DNA of 64,000 nt from Phoenix dactylifera (lineage: Eukaryota; Streptophyta; Magnoliopsida; Arecales; Arecaceae): positions 4,356,938 through 4,420,937 of the forward strand of contig NC_052399.1 of NCBI RefSeq assembly GCF_009389715.1, written 5' to 3'. The position numbers were made by a program, and so were the translations under genes. How positions within the stretch are numbered: position 1 is the first letter of the stretch; every line of letters begins with the position of its first letter. Below, piece by piece: positions 48,470-60,351 of this stretch. The notes under the pieces are model-generated. The model had not been told where the DNA came from. It did no database searches and saw nothing but the letters and a program-made list of their open reading frames with translations.

Positions 48470-48822
48470 TGTTGCGGAAAATACAGGTTCCAAACGGCGA
48501 ACAGAACAATGCACAGAGTTGAGAGAGGAAGAGGAAGAAGAAAAGAAAACACAGGAATTTACGTGGTTCGGCAATGTGCCTACGTCCACGGGAGCGAAAC
48601 GGCCGTAACTTTTCTTCTGTCACCAAATAACAAGGGTTACAAGATATTTATAGCTAAACCCTAACCCTAGAGTCCCAATCCCTATCAGCATCCCTGGTAA
48701 AATAAAATATTACATAATTATCCCAAAAATAAATATATTCCGTCGCTTCGCTCCGCTCCGTTAGAATACCAGTGTACCACTCAAATAAGAATAACACTTA
48801 ATATGAGTCACTTATTCTAACA
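48470..48822 (-). repeat. 5' LTR of the Copia element
   Basis: 353 bp. A TATAAATATC promoter motif lies on the minus strand at 48643-48652. Compared with the other LTR it has three substitutions and four one-base length differences in homopolymers. Confidence 0.95.
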
Positions 48823-48827
48823 GATAC

Positions 48828-49462
48828 AGTGGAATTATAAAAGTAACTGATCAGATAATTTTATCCTGGAATTACGCCCCTAAAAGACAAGGCTGTTTGG
48901 TTAATTTTATTTCAATGTTAATTATATCAGTATCGCATATTATAATAGCTCACTTGTAGTCCTTATAACGAGAAATACTAGTGTTATGCATGTGGTTATT
49001 CCTGGAATAACAAAGGAATTGATGCATTCTTATAGTATTCCTTCTTCGATCCCGAATAAGATTCAAAACATCAAGCAGATTTCTGTTCAGATTTCTCTTC
49101 TATGTTGATTGAGTCTGACGGTGGGCGTCGATTAACCCCACAACTCATCTTGCTGCGCCTCCGGGGAAGACCGCAGCTTCGCATGCAAAGATCGGATGTT
49201 GGAGAAAAAACAGCAAGCATAATATCCCACACATAAAATAGAGACACGGCAGGCATAATCCAAGCGCACGTACGTGGGTCCCACAGTGTCGATGAACAGG
49301 TGCCGCGACAGGCAACGCGCCACGGCGCCGGCCAAGAAGTCGGGAGTTCTGTTATTTGTTCGCTATTTTACTTGTACTCGCTCACGCCGCCCCTCCCCTC
49401 TTTTTTCTCTCTTGCGCAGCGGTGGAAGTCTCTGGTTTTCTTTCTCGGCCGGGGCGGCGGTG
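48828..49462 (+). promoter_or_regulatory. Upstream region of the cytochrome b5 reductase gene
   Basis: AT-rich Copia flank to about 49100, then GC-rich sequence with GGGTCCCAC and a CT-rich 5'UTR before the ATG at 49463. The Copia 5' LTR ends about 640 bp upstream and points away from this gene. Confidence 0.4.
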
Positions 49463-52400
49463 ATGGCGCATCTACTGAGAAGACTATCGAGGGTTAGTGC
49501 TCTCGGACTCGGGAATGCGTTGAAGAGGAGCCAACTGGAAATCCAGCGGCCGCCGGCTTCCCTTCGGGGCGGCCGCGGCCACTCCAGCGGCATCGCCGTC
49601 TACGGTTCTGCTCTTCTCCCACCGTGGTAAATTTCTTGCTGCAGGAATCTCATCTGGGTTTTTATAAAAAGATCGGGCCTTTGATAAAAAAACTGTCCTT
49701 CACAGAATTTCTCACGGGCAATTTTCTCTTCTTGATTCCTCGTCATATATTGATCACTCCTGTTTTCATCTATTTCTTTTACTTTTTACAGTTGTCGCTT
49801 TGTTTCTTCTTGTTGAGTTTCCATGGCCGAAATTTTCCTCTTTTCGATGGAATTGGGGGTATCAAGAATGGAGGATTCTTTATTAGGTTTTTTATCGTTC
49901 CTCATGTAATTCAAAATTGACTCGTTTCTCCTGTTCGAATCTGTGATGAAGTTTGTGATGGATGCAATATCGTTGCTCTTGGTGTCTCTTTTAGTTTTCT
50001 TGTGGCGTAAGACTTTTTGTGTTATTGTTATAAAAGGATGGTATGGCATGTCTTCAAAATAGAAAGTTAAAATCTTGGGAAACTCACGATTTAAAATTTA
50101 GACGGTACAGATGATAGCAGATCGAGAAGAGTTTCCAAGATAGTTGGAAAACTTAATTGTTTGGACAAATGATAATTAAATTTGCTTGATGGATATATTT
50201 TTTTACTGACAAGTCATTTTTTTTTCTTTCTTTTTGTATTTTTCCTGCACCAGACTCATGGACATCTGCAAAATATTATTCTCATCGCCAATGTCCATGC
50301 AACACTGCCATCCTGTCCTTATTGTCTTTATATGTTGTTGGATGTAAATTCATTTTTAAATTTAATGGCTTCAGTTTGCCTCTCTGTCTTCCTATATATA
50401 TTTTGGCATCTCTACAAGGTGGGGGTAGCATGAGTAAGTTCTTATGGAAATTAGATTTTGTTCATATTTTTAAGCACAGTGCACACCCTGCGTCAATCAG
50501 TATTTTATATTGCCATATGCTCTACAATTTGATTTACTTTTACATGTCTGTCGTATATTGAATTCTTCGTGCCCTGCAGTTTTTTTTGCACAGTTGATGC
50601 TGCAGTTTCTGATACTCTTTCTAGAGTGCTGGTTAGGATTATAATTCATATTGTTATCTGTTTACGAATTACATATGCAATGATTTTATTGTTTAATTTT
50701 GCAGCAGGCCCAGCTTGAACCGAAAAAGCGATGACCCTGCTTGGCAAAGGTTGGTGAGCTCCAACTTCCATTTTTCTTATTAACAGAAATCTGAACAGTC
50801 TGAATCTGAAACATCTCTCCTATAAGTGAACACTTTTCCTATGATCATCTGGACTCAGTTTTTTTGAAATAAAAAATTGAAAGAAGAAGTGGTGTTTGAA
50901 CTGTTTTCGTCTGCATGTGTGATAAATCCAAAAAACGCTGGGACAAAGCCAAATAGGATCGTCTTTCAGGACCAATTTTGGCTCGACAACATTGAATATA
51001 ATATATGAGTAAGGCTAACCCTATTGATCTACAAATGGTTGGAATTTTTTTTTTTTTTTCATTTTCAGCACTTGACCCAGAAAAATGGTTGGAATTTAAG
51101 CTGCAAGAGACTGCAAGGGTCAGCCACAACACTCAGTTATTCAGGTATTACCTATTTGATGCTTTTTACTTATTCCTGTTTTTATCATTCAGGATGGCCG
51201 TGGAGGGTTTTAGTACTTGGTTTGTGATCCTTATAATTTTTTTCAAAATGTTTTTTTCTTGGCAAGTTTGTGTCGTGATCATGAAAGTTCCTGAGGCCTT
51301 AGCTGTATGGCCTGTCATCATAATTCTTCAAATTTCAATTTTGAAAATAGACACTTGAGTTGGATTAATTTGTGATCTCATTTTTGAGTTCCACATTCTT
51401 ATGATATAGCCAGTAGTTTTTTGCACATGCATGGGATGTGTTTGTCCAGAATTTTTCTTTTCAGCTCATATAGCTGGAATGTGGACTAGCAAACATGTCT
51501 CAGAATGATTTTGCTGTGTGTTCGTCCCAAATTGTGAGGGAATGCACATGATTTTCTCCATATCAGTAGTCTTATTTGCTTGAATCTCACATTGATTACT
51601 AGGCAAGGAATAATTGGAGTACTTTTGCTAAAAACTTACAGGTTCTCATTTGATCCTGCTGCCAAGTTGGGGCTTGATATTGCTTCATGTATTCTTACAA
51701 GGTATTATCATGCTTATCAAGTTCGTTTTTTCATACCTGAATGATTATTAGGTGTATCTTGAGAATTTTACAGAAGTGATCTATATCTCTCTTAGTGCCG
51801 CTACTAATTAAATTGGTTTAGTTGAATGAGACAATACATTGTATTACACACTTGGTGATCCATGAATATTGAGGTAGCTTCCAGAGATCAAGGAAACATA
51901 CTAGTGAACTATTAATACATGAAGAGGGAGGTGTGTATTTATTTAAAGATGAACTTTAAAGAAAGGGAGACTGGTGAGATCAAGGAGCAGGTGCTAGTGA
52001 GATTGTTTACTGTTTGCTTTTATTTGTCGTGAAACCTTTTTCTATGTATGTTTTTAATATAATGCATGCATATGTCTGTGTCGTGAAACCTTTTTTCTAT
52101 GTATGTTTCTATGTATAATGCAGCATATGTCTGTTCTCATTCATCCCAAGTTTTATATGAGTAAATAATTTAATGAAGTAAGATGACTTTAACATCTTTG
52201 ATTTTAATATTTTTAATGTGTACTTGCTGACTTTCTTCAATAACCATGCTGATTGCAGGCGCCCGATTGCAGAGGAATCAGAAGGGAGAAGAAAATATGT
52301 TATTCGCCCGTAAGCCTTTATATTAGACCATATTCATGCTTGCTCATCCATTGTAAATTATGATGGTATTCACAAGATGCGGTTGTATAATCAACTTGGG

Positions 52401-55400
52401 TCATGGCATCAGTATCTGTGTGGTTTCAAAGCCTTTGGGCAGATATTGTCTTGGATAAATGTAATTATATTTTGTTATTTTTCTCTTTCTTATGCTCCGA
52501 AATACAAAAAGATAGAATGAAACATGACATTCTTGACTAGGAACATGTACATGTGTAGAATATGGGGCTTTACCAGGTTGAGCTTGTTAATGTGTAGTTT
52601 CTAGGTTCTCATAACAAAATTTAGTGAATGTTAGTATTCTCATTATCACATCCTGAAGATCAGATTAAAATGGGCATGGTCTGGATTTTAGTGAATGTTA
52701 AGGTACCTGGACCTGCCCAGTCTCACTTTTTAGTTTTTTACCTAAGCATATTGACTTAGGAGTGTGTGTGTGTGTATGTGTGTTTTGGTACAAGATTACA
52801 CAGTCTGAATTTTTTAGTGTTTGAGGTTTCATGTGCCTAATTAAAAATGATTCAAAACAAAACAGTTATATAATATACAGCTACACCTATAGAATTGGAG
52901 CATAGCATAGTGGTGTATTTAAACTGGTTGCTAAAAAATGTGGCTTAACCACTGGGAGGATTTCCAGGCATTTACCGATATCCTACCTTGTATTACATCA
53001 ATAAAGAAACTGATATTTTTGAAATGCCAAACATAAAGTTCTTGTTGTCCTTTTTCTTAGTTTCGGTGGAGATTTAGCTGTCTGCCCTGTTGTTTAGCTC
53101 ATCAAATATATAAACTAATTTTGTCTAGCTCCAGTAAGTTTTTTGTCAAACTTTGCTCCACAATCTGATCAAGACAATCAATGTTGATCCAAGTGATTAT
53201 CCTTAAAGAAAGGAGTTCTGGGCCCTCTTCTATTTATTTATATATCTTTCTTTGAAGACGAGAAAAGGTTTCTTTGTCAACTAATAGAGTTGAAGTGTTG
53301 CTAGTTTCTGTTTGAATTGTATCTGAGAGCAGCATCCTTAAGATGCGTATTAAGGGGGAAACACTTTAAGAAACGTGCTTTAGAGGCATAGCTTTAGTGT
53401 GGTCCATGAAATTTAATAGGGATCTCTTGCGACTAAATCAGTCCTTGTCCTATTAATGTCAGTATCTGAGTGGCCTTCTTTTCCAGTCTGACTACAACAG
53501 TCACAACCCATCATCTGGCTACAACAGTACAACCCATCATCCATTAAAAAGCTTCACTTTCTTGAGATATTGAAGGGCTGTAATATGCATTTAGGTTTTA
53601 TGAGAACTCATATCTCCTATAATGGTTGTGAAATGTTACATGTAATATTTGTTAAGCCACTGATTGTTTTTTTTTCAGGTATACGCCTATATCAGACCCA
53701 GATTCAAAAGGCTATTTTGATCTTTTAATTAAGGTGTGACGGCACAAGTCCTAATGATGTGGTTATGGCCAAATTTTTAGCCATTTGTTGTCTTTTTCTT
53801 TCATTTAAATTTTAAACTATTACTTTTTAACTATGAAATTGTCGAATTGTCTTTCTATGACCATTCTTGGGGTTTGTTGTCATGTTTCTTATGCAGGTTT
53901 ATTCTGAATGGGAAGATGAGCCAGCATCTGCAAGTTTAAAGCCAGGTGATGTTGTTGAAGTCAAAGGGTAAGTTGTCAGATGAATTATGAAAACTATTCT
54001 TACATCAGGGAGTTGTTCTTTTTTTTATTTTTGCTGAACACTTACTTTTGACTGCCAGGCCAATTGAAAAAGCTCAGATATAGCCCAAATATGAAGAAGA
54101 AAATTGGCATGGTAAGTAATAAGTGATGATTGCTGGAACCTATGCTAGATTATTTTATAGTTCTATGTGCAATTGCGAGCTCTCCTCATGCTGTAAGAAA
54201 CTATTTTCAATTGTGCTAAATATGATATCCAACTTCTCCTTTTCAAATTGATTATTGTATGGAAAGAATTTTTCCTTATAACATAATAATATTTGCTCTA
54301 ATCATTTAAGATGCTCATGACTTCCTTTTAACTATGCCACTTAAGTATAATTATGACGAGATGCTTGAGGAATTGCACAATGCAAAAGAAGATGGACCTG
54401 CTAACATACTACTTCATATCCCTCATTGGGCAAGCAACTTCATACTCTTGATTGAGCTGGGACACTTTTTAAATGCTAGCTTTGCCTGGATATAGGGTGA
54501 TGCACCACATAGCAATCATTGCTTCAAAGATTTAAGTAATAAAGATTATAGTGTACTGGTTTCTCAGATTGCAGGAGGCACAGGTATCACACCAATGCTG
54601 CAGGTTATCAAGGCTATTCTGAAGAATCCTGATGACAACACTCAGGTATGCTTGATTATCTTGGCTAGAATTATGAGACTCCCACCTGTTGTTTATGTGA
54701 GCTGTTTTCATCATTGGTTCAACCACTTCTGCGCATGTTTCTACCTTTCTTCCTTTTTCCTCTCTTAATATGAATCCAAAACTGTATATTAAAAGCCTTC
54801 CATGCCATTTTTTTAAGCCATAATTTTTCTTATGGGGAGATGATTTTGAAATGGTGTTCTTGGACTGGTGATGATAATGACAGCATGATTTCTGGTAGGA
54901 CAGTTCCTATATAATCAAAATTAACAGATAAATTACTAAGACATCTGAAATTATATAATTAACTGTACGGATATTGTAGATAAGTGCATCAAATGCTGAA
55001 AGATTCTTTCATAATCTCTGTTGAGATGACACTGTTTAGCTGCTTTCTGGCACTGAGCCCCTACTCTTTTCTGAATCAGTTTGTGCCGCACTAATATTTT
55101 GCTAAATATTGGTTGTCGGTAAAATCTGTTTTTAGCCTTTTAAAATTCCAGTTCAAGCCCTCCTCCAAAGTTTCTATGATGAGCCTCAATGCTAGTCAGC
55201 TTGCTTGCCTTTTCTTTAACTCAAAACTGGTACTAATCACAATAATATGGATGTAACTTTGCACCTAATCTAACATTAACATTCTACTATGGGAAGTGAA
55301 CAATGTGAAACATTACCAATATGATAATCTAAATGTATATGGTAACCCCTTCTTCATTCAGATATCATTGCTCTACGCTAACATTTCATTGGATGATATT

Positions 55401-56773
55401 TTGCTAAAAAAGACACTCTGCTAACCATCCACTGCCCTTTTCCTTTACTCAAAACTGGCACTAATCGCAATAATATGAATGTATCATTGCAACAAGTCTG
55501 ACATTAATGTTCTATGTGAAATGGACAATGCGATACTTTACCAATATGATATCTAAATCTGTATGGTGACCCCTTGTTCATTCAGGTATCATTGCTGTAT
55601 GCTAACATATCACCAGATGATATTTTGTTAAAAAGGGAGCTTGACAGACTCTCTGTTAGCTATCCAAATTTTAAGGTAGCTTCTATGAGACTCGTTCTTT
55701 TAGTAGAAAGACCCAAAATTGGGGTTCCTGAATCAATTATAAACAAACTCAATTTCTTTCTTTCTTTCTTGGTTTTTCTTTTTAACAACAGGTATTTTAT
55801 ACTGTGGACAAGCCATCTAGTAACTGGATTGGAGGTGCTGGGTATATATCAAAGGACATGATTGCGAAAGGCTTGCCTGGTCCTGCAGAAGACAGTCTTA
55901 TACTTGTGAGTTGTCATAAATGTATTACATTCTGTATGCACCAACATATTAAAGAATTCAGAAACTTTGCTGCTTGAAGCAGTTAAATGAATGCCCTGTA
56001 TCTTTTCAAGCAGTTCCGCATTTCCGATATCATAAGTTCAATATATTTGCTTGCATGAAAATGATTTCATGGACATAACTGAGAGAAACGAGGTGATAAT
56101 CATGAAACCCATAATTGAGGAGTGCTGGGCAAAGGTACTTAATCAAGACAAATCTGGAAAAGTGTAATCTTATTAAAGAATTAACCTAGTGAATAACAAT
56201 AATTAATAAGTGCCCTCGACTGTTTGTATCTTTCAAAGACGTTAATTTTACTTAAACAAATTAGCTGTATTGATGACATGCATTTTTGGATTTATACAGG
56301 TCTGTGGTCCCCCAGGAATGATGAAACACATATCTGGAGACAAGGCAAAAGACAGATCACAAGGCGAGGTATGGAGCATCCATTGTGTTTGTTGATCTTT
56401 TCTTATTTTTGACCTGGGATAACAAATGTGAGAATTTGAAAGTACGAAAACAGAGGGAAACTAGAAGCAAACCACTTTTTTTAACTCTTTTAAGCTTGAG
56501 AGATACTGTCATTCACTAAACTAAAACAAGTACATATGTGCATGCTATCAGCTATGAAATTGCTCTTGCAACCTGCTTGAAGAGCAGAAAAAGACCTCAT
56601 TCTATATAATACGAAATATGATTGAAATGCTACTTGCGTTGTATGAGCTTCACCATTCTTAGCTGCAATCATTGTATTTAGTTCCAGTGTCCTAAATCTT
56701 TCGTGTTGATTTGCAGCTAACTGGTCTACTCAAGGAGGTTGGGTACACAGAACAGATGGTATACAAATTTTGA
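49463..56773 (+). CDS. NADH-cytochrome b5 reductase-like protein (CBR type)
   Basis: FAD enzyme passing electrons from NADH to cytochrome b5. Exons: 49463-49626 (basic, Arg-rich presequence suggesting mitochondria), a tentative 50705-50749, then 51069-51144, 51642-51701, 52259-52309, 53679-53733, 53897-53967, 54059-54111, 54568-54645, 55586-55675, 55792-55905, 56300-56368 and 56717-56773. Visible motifs are [20 protein letters not shown], the FAD motif [19 protein letters not shown], the NAD motif [15 protein letters not shown] and a C-terminal MVYKF. Nearly all borders are GT-AG and in phase. Exon 2 does not join exon 3 in phase and the usual membrane segment is not evident. Exon 8 has an extra A in its A run after ATTG. 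Exon 7 seems to carry two compensating shifts. A relic copy of part of exon 10 lies at 55362. Confidence 0.88.
51033..51097 (+). repeat. 15-bp repeat bracketing a splice acceptor
   Basis: AAATGGTTGGAATTT occurs in the intron at 51033-51047 and again inside exon 3 (51083-51097), where it encodes KWLEF. The T tract, acceptor CAG and first residues of the exon lie between. Confidence 0.85.
55206..55650 (+). repeat. Tandem duplication of an intron-exon segment
   Basis: Copy 1 (about 55206-55413) and copy 2 (about 55434-55640), offset about 227 bp, cover the end of an intron, the acceptor and the first part of exon 10 of the reductase gene. Copy 1 keeps its acceptor and an exon-like frame from 55362 ([17 protein letters not shown]), then reaches a stop. 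It has no donor and is a relic exon. Confidence 0.85.
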
Positions 56774-58800
56774 GAGGATTAAAGAATGCAAGGCTGATGA
56801 CCTTGGCTAGAGAAAATACAATACTTGAGCTTTTTATAACATCTGTTGTAGGAGGCAAGATGCAAGATGCGGCATTTCAGCCCATCAAATAAAATTTCAG
56901 GTGCATTAAGTTGAAACTATGTGTCAACATACACCATAAATTCAGTTTCAGATCAGTCAACTCTCTGGAGCTTTGAATTGCTTTACCAGCTGTTGGAACC
57001 TGAGCGCTTCTTGCTTTGCGTGATGCTTTGACTGATGGCTTCGTGTATGTATACTAATGCAACCATAATTGTTGGGTAAATATGTACAATCTGTGTTCCA
57101 TTGCAAAGCGAGTCCAAGACCCAATGGTACCGGGAGGGCTCTAAATGTGCTCGCTCCCTGCCTCGTCAACAAGATTAAGGGAAGTCCTTGCCCCTGACAA
57201 GGATTTTCCTGCAAAAAATCTGCCGGATTACAGAACACTGTGCCTAGTTCTGTGCTATAAAAGTTGATGCGCTACTGATTAGTGTTATTTTTGATGGGCT
57301 ACTGATTAGTTCTATGCTATAAAAGTTGATACAATTCATTATATGACAATATTCTGTTTCAGATGAATTTATCACATCTATTGCAGTTCTGAGGATCTGT
57401 TGCTAAAGAACTAAAGTGATGGTTGATCTGCCATCAACAGGACACAAGTCTTCTATATAGTCAAACAAATCCATGTTCGGGGTTGCATGTTTATAGTCTC
57501 TAAGCAGTGACAGTATCTGCAGTTGCCGAAGAATAACTTGCATCCATAAATGTAGAAATAATATTTGTAGAAATAGGAGGCTCTGGATTCGCTTATTAAC
57601 ATTCATCAAGTATGGATGCTTTTCATTTAATTGTGAGTATGACGGAGAGCAACAAGAGCGAGAAATCTTTGCGAAGCTCCAAAGAGAATCCGAGTCCTAG
57701 AGGATTTCGTATCTGATCTTGATAACCTGGCACAAACCCCACAACCCTCAACTAGGCCGGCGGATCCAAAGCTTGAACAGGCTGATCGAGCGGCTCCATC
57801 TCAACACGACCAAGGCTAGAAGTACTCCATGAGAGTAAAACAAAAGAGCTTGGTCAGGGTGGTATGGAGTTCCACGACTTAGAAGCTGATTCAGCTAGTA
57901 AGAATGGGTACTACTTCATATCAGATCAGTGACTCTTGATGACCAGTGAGATTGCAACGCAATGGTCTCTATTATCCCTCCAAGCCACCATTATGCATGA
58001 AGTTGCGCAGTTTTCTTGCACTAGTTCATTGTGGAAGTTTACTCCAATTCTCTGCATGAACTTGGAGAATGCTATCAATAGATACCTCTATGTAAATGTT
58101 ATTTTGTGGCAACATCGTCATATCATGTGCATGCTACATCCATGATAGTTGGGATTGATCATTTTTGGGCTGCGTTAAATGAAAGATAAGAAAACTACAA
58201 TATGTACCTTTTAACTTGAAATGATGGACGATATTTAAACGAGTGTATTATAGTTATGTTTATATTCCAGAGAAAAATTATTGGAGCTCGGGGCTCTGAA
58301 AATCAGGTTAGGAATTTTGGGTCGTTTATTGGATGAGTCACAATATTCTGAAATATTATGCTAGATTTTGAATTAAAATCATAGCTTTCTCTGTAATATC
58401 ATAGATTATTGGATTGTGTAGGATCCAATTTTCATTGTTATCATGGTAAAGGTCACAAGGTTTTCTGAATAGTATCCTCCGGTTTGCCTGCATATAATTA
58501 GAAAGGTCCACATCCCGGTTACTTTATTACCCAATATAAGCTCTCTTATAAATTTTTTTCTAACCTTTTTTTTGTCTGTCCCGTCAAATTGAGTTAGTTT
58601 GGGACAATTTATCAATATCAAATAGGCCAAGCAGAGTGCAGGTGAGTCAATACGGTTCAGTTGGCCCATGATGCAATGCTGATGCTAAGCTAAACATTGA
58701 CCATGACCATATTCTAATGTGTTCCTCTCCTCTGCACCATGTCCCTGTGCTACTTGAGACCGTCACATTCTCCATCTAGCTATATCTTGTAACAACTCAA
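56774..58800. other. Reductase 3' flank and intergenic DNA
   Basis: The 3'UTR probably reaches about 57070. The rest is AT-rich with moderately GC-rich islands near 57100-57230 and 57640-57830. No gene motif is seen. Confidence 0.45.
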
Positions 58801-58808
58801 GAACCAAG

Positions 58809-59005
58809 CTGGCCGGCTCAACTCTTAAGCGACTGAGACGGTCGTTTAAGGTTCGGCTCAAAGAAGGCCCACTGCAGGAAAGGCCTCAAAGATAAAATGG
58901 AAAGAGAAAAAAGCTTCTCTATGAGTTCGTCTTAGACTGGCTACTACAGAAAAAGCCTCAGAGATAAAATGGCCTTAGGCCCCTAAATACATAAGGCCAC
59001 TCCTG
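58809..59005. mobile_element. Non-autonomous hAT-like element, family C copy 2
   Basis: Flanks are GAACCAAG (58801-58808) and GGACCAAG (59006-59013), an 8-bp duplication with one mismatch. The right end on the other strand reads CAGGAGTGGCC. The body, read on the minus strand, follows the copy at 15781-16004 almost word for word. It has TTTGAGGCCTTTCCTGCAGT, a duplicated AAACTCA/GAACTCA segment and CGACCGTCTC. The left terminus appears to lack about four bases. Confidence 0.7.
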
Positions 59006-59190
59006 GGACCAAGCATCTCCTCCAACTCAGGAAAGCCATCAAGAGCTAGTGTGATGGGAACATGTCTACTTACATATAGCATATGCTGGTAATCCTGGAT
59101 ACTGATGCTAAAAACAGCTTGTTATCACCCAACAACAAGGATTGCATCTTAATAAAGTTCCTTTAGGCACCGGTGTCGATTTGATTCCTT

Positions 59191-59214
59191 AGAGAGAGAG
59201 AGAGAGAGAGAGAG
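59191..59214. repeat. (GA)n microsatellite
   Basis: Uninterrupted AG dinucleotides. Confidence 0.95.
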
Positions 59215-60204
59215 TGGGCGAGCTTGTTATCACATTTTAGAACTTGGAACCATCAGCAATGCGATGCTAGTGTACTTACTACCGACAGCAGCAATAGCAG
59301 TGCAATGTTTCCATGTCTATGACAAATTGACAATATGGTCTATCCTTCGACGATAAGATCCAGTGTATCGGCAAGAGGGAGAGCTAGAAGTCTCGGTCCA
59401 CTCCTTACAATATTCACCTAAAAATAATTTTCATGTTGGAAAAACAATGGTAAAATGTGCCCCTCTCTGTTAAACTTGATTTTCATCAATTCTTCATTAA
59501 AAAGATTGATTTAGTCAGTGAAGCAAAAGAAACCGCAAGTAATTAGGGACCAGTAAATAATACCATGCTCATTTGGGGACCAATAAGTAATTTTTTACGT
59601 TCTTGGATTCCGAAATCGGCGTCACCCCGGCCCGTATCTCGTATGCGAGGCATGAAACTCGTGCTTTGCGGAGAATCTGTGAGCAATTCAATTCTTCGTC
59701 GTCCTAATTCAAAAGCCGGCAGGACGCGTGACGACTTTGTATGAATATGTACTTTACGGCCAGCAAAAACTTTGAATAATTCTTCCTCGCTTCTTGTTTT
59801 TTACTATTTTCAGTGCAAGAATATTCTTCCTCGTCGCATTCCAGAGACGGCAGTTTTGCCGACTTCATGCAAAGGTGACAGCTTGCGCTCTACGTAGCGA
59901 CGGTGAGTTCTATCAGGTGAAGGACTCTGATCTTTGAATCTTCTCCTACTTGGAATCGGATCCGATCTCACGGACGAGCCATCCCATTCCGTTCCTCCTC
60001 AAAATCTCATTATTTCCAGCTCGATCTAACGGCTCCTATTAGCCATCCTTGAATCGTCCCCTTAGGATGGAGTTGGGGGCCCACATACACGGGTGTAAGT
60101 TTCGCCGCCGGGTACACCTGAGGCCCACCGAATCGTCCTCTATAATGAACCCCCCATACTCTCGTTAAAACCCGAGACGAGACGGAGAGGAAACCCCTTC
60201 CCCG

Positions 60205-60206
60205 CT

Positions 60207-60244
<38 letters not shown>
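60205..60244. repeat. (CT)n microsatellite in a 5'UTR
   Basis: CT repeat with one CCT interruption, about 100 bp before the start codon, a common arrangement in plant leaders. Confidence 0.9.
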
Positions 60245-60351
60245 GCCTTCAGCTTTCTCTTCGATCGGGATCGTTTCGCCCTACGTACGTCTTCGTTCGG
60301 GAGCTCGACTCGATTGCGAATCTCTTCTCGCTGAGAGGTTTTCTTTTTGCG

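Larger units (their letters stand above)
43238..48822 (-). mobile_element. Ty1/Copia LTR retrotransposon, complete, 5585 bp
   Basis: It is bounded by the 5-bp target duplication GATAC (43233-43237 and 48823-48827). It has two LTRs of 352 and 353 bp, each starting TGTTGCGG and ending TCTAACA. Order on the minus strand is 5' LTR, methionine-tRNA primer site, long leader, gag, protease, integrase, reverse transcriptase, RNase H, polypurine tract, 3' LTR. Protease-integrase-RT order is diagnostic of Copia; the RT style suggests the Tork/Tnt1 group (inference). The LTRs differ by only three substitutions plus four one-base indels, so insertion was recent. Coding frames are broken at about six places, so it could not act alone as written. 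Confidence 0.97.
59014..60351 (+). promoter_or_regulatory. Intergenic DNA and promoter of the right-hand CCCH gene
   Basis: A (GA)n tract is at 59191-59214. Near the gene are GGGGGCCCAC (about 60076), TATAAT at 60141 and a (CT)n 5'UTR tract (60205-60244), then the ATG at 60352. No gene is seen between 59014 and 60100. Confidence 0.45.

Noticed and set aside
47606-48626. ORFs on both strands in the Copia leader and LTR
   Set aside because: They fall in the non-coding leader and LTR of a defined element and cross its functional sites.
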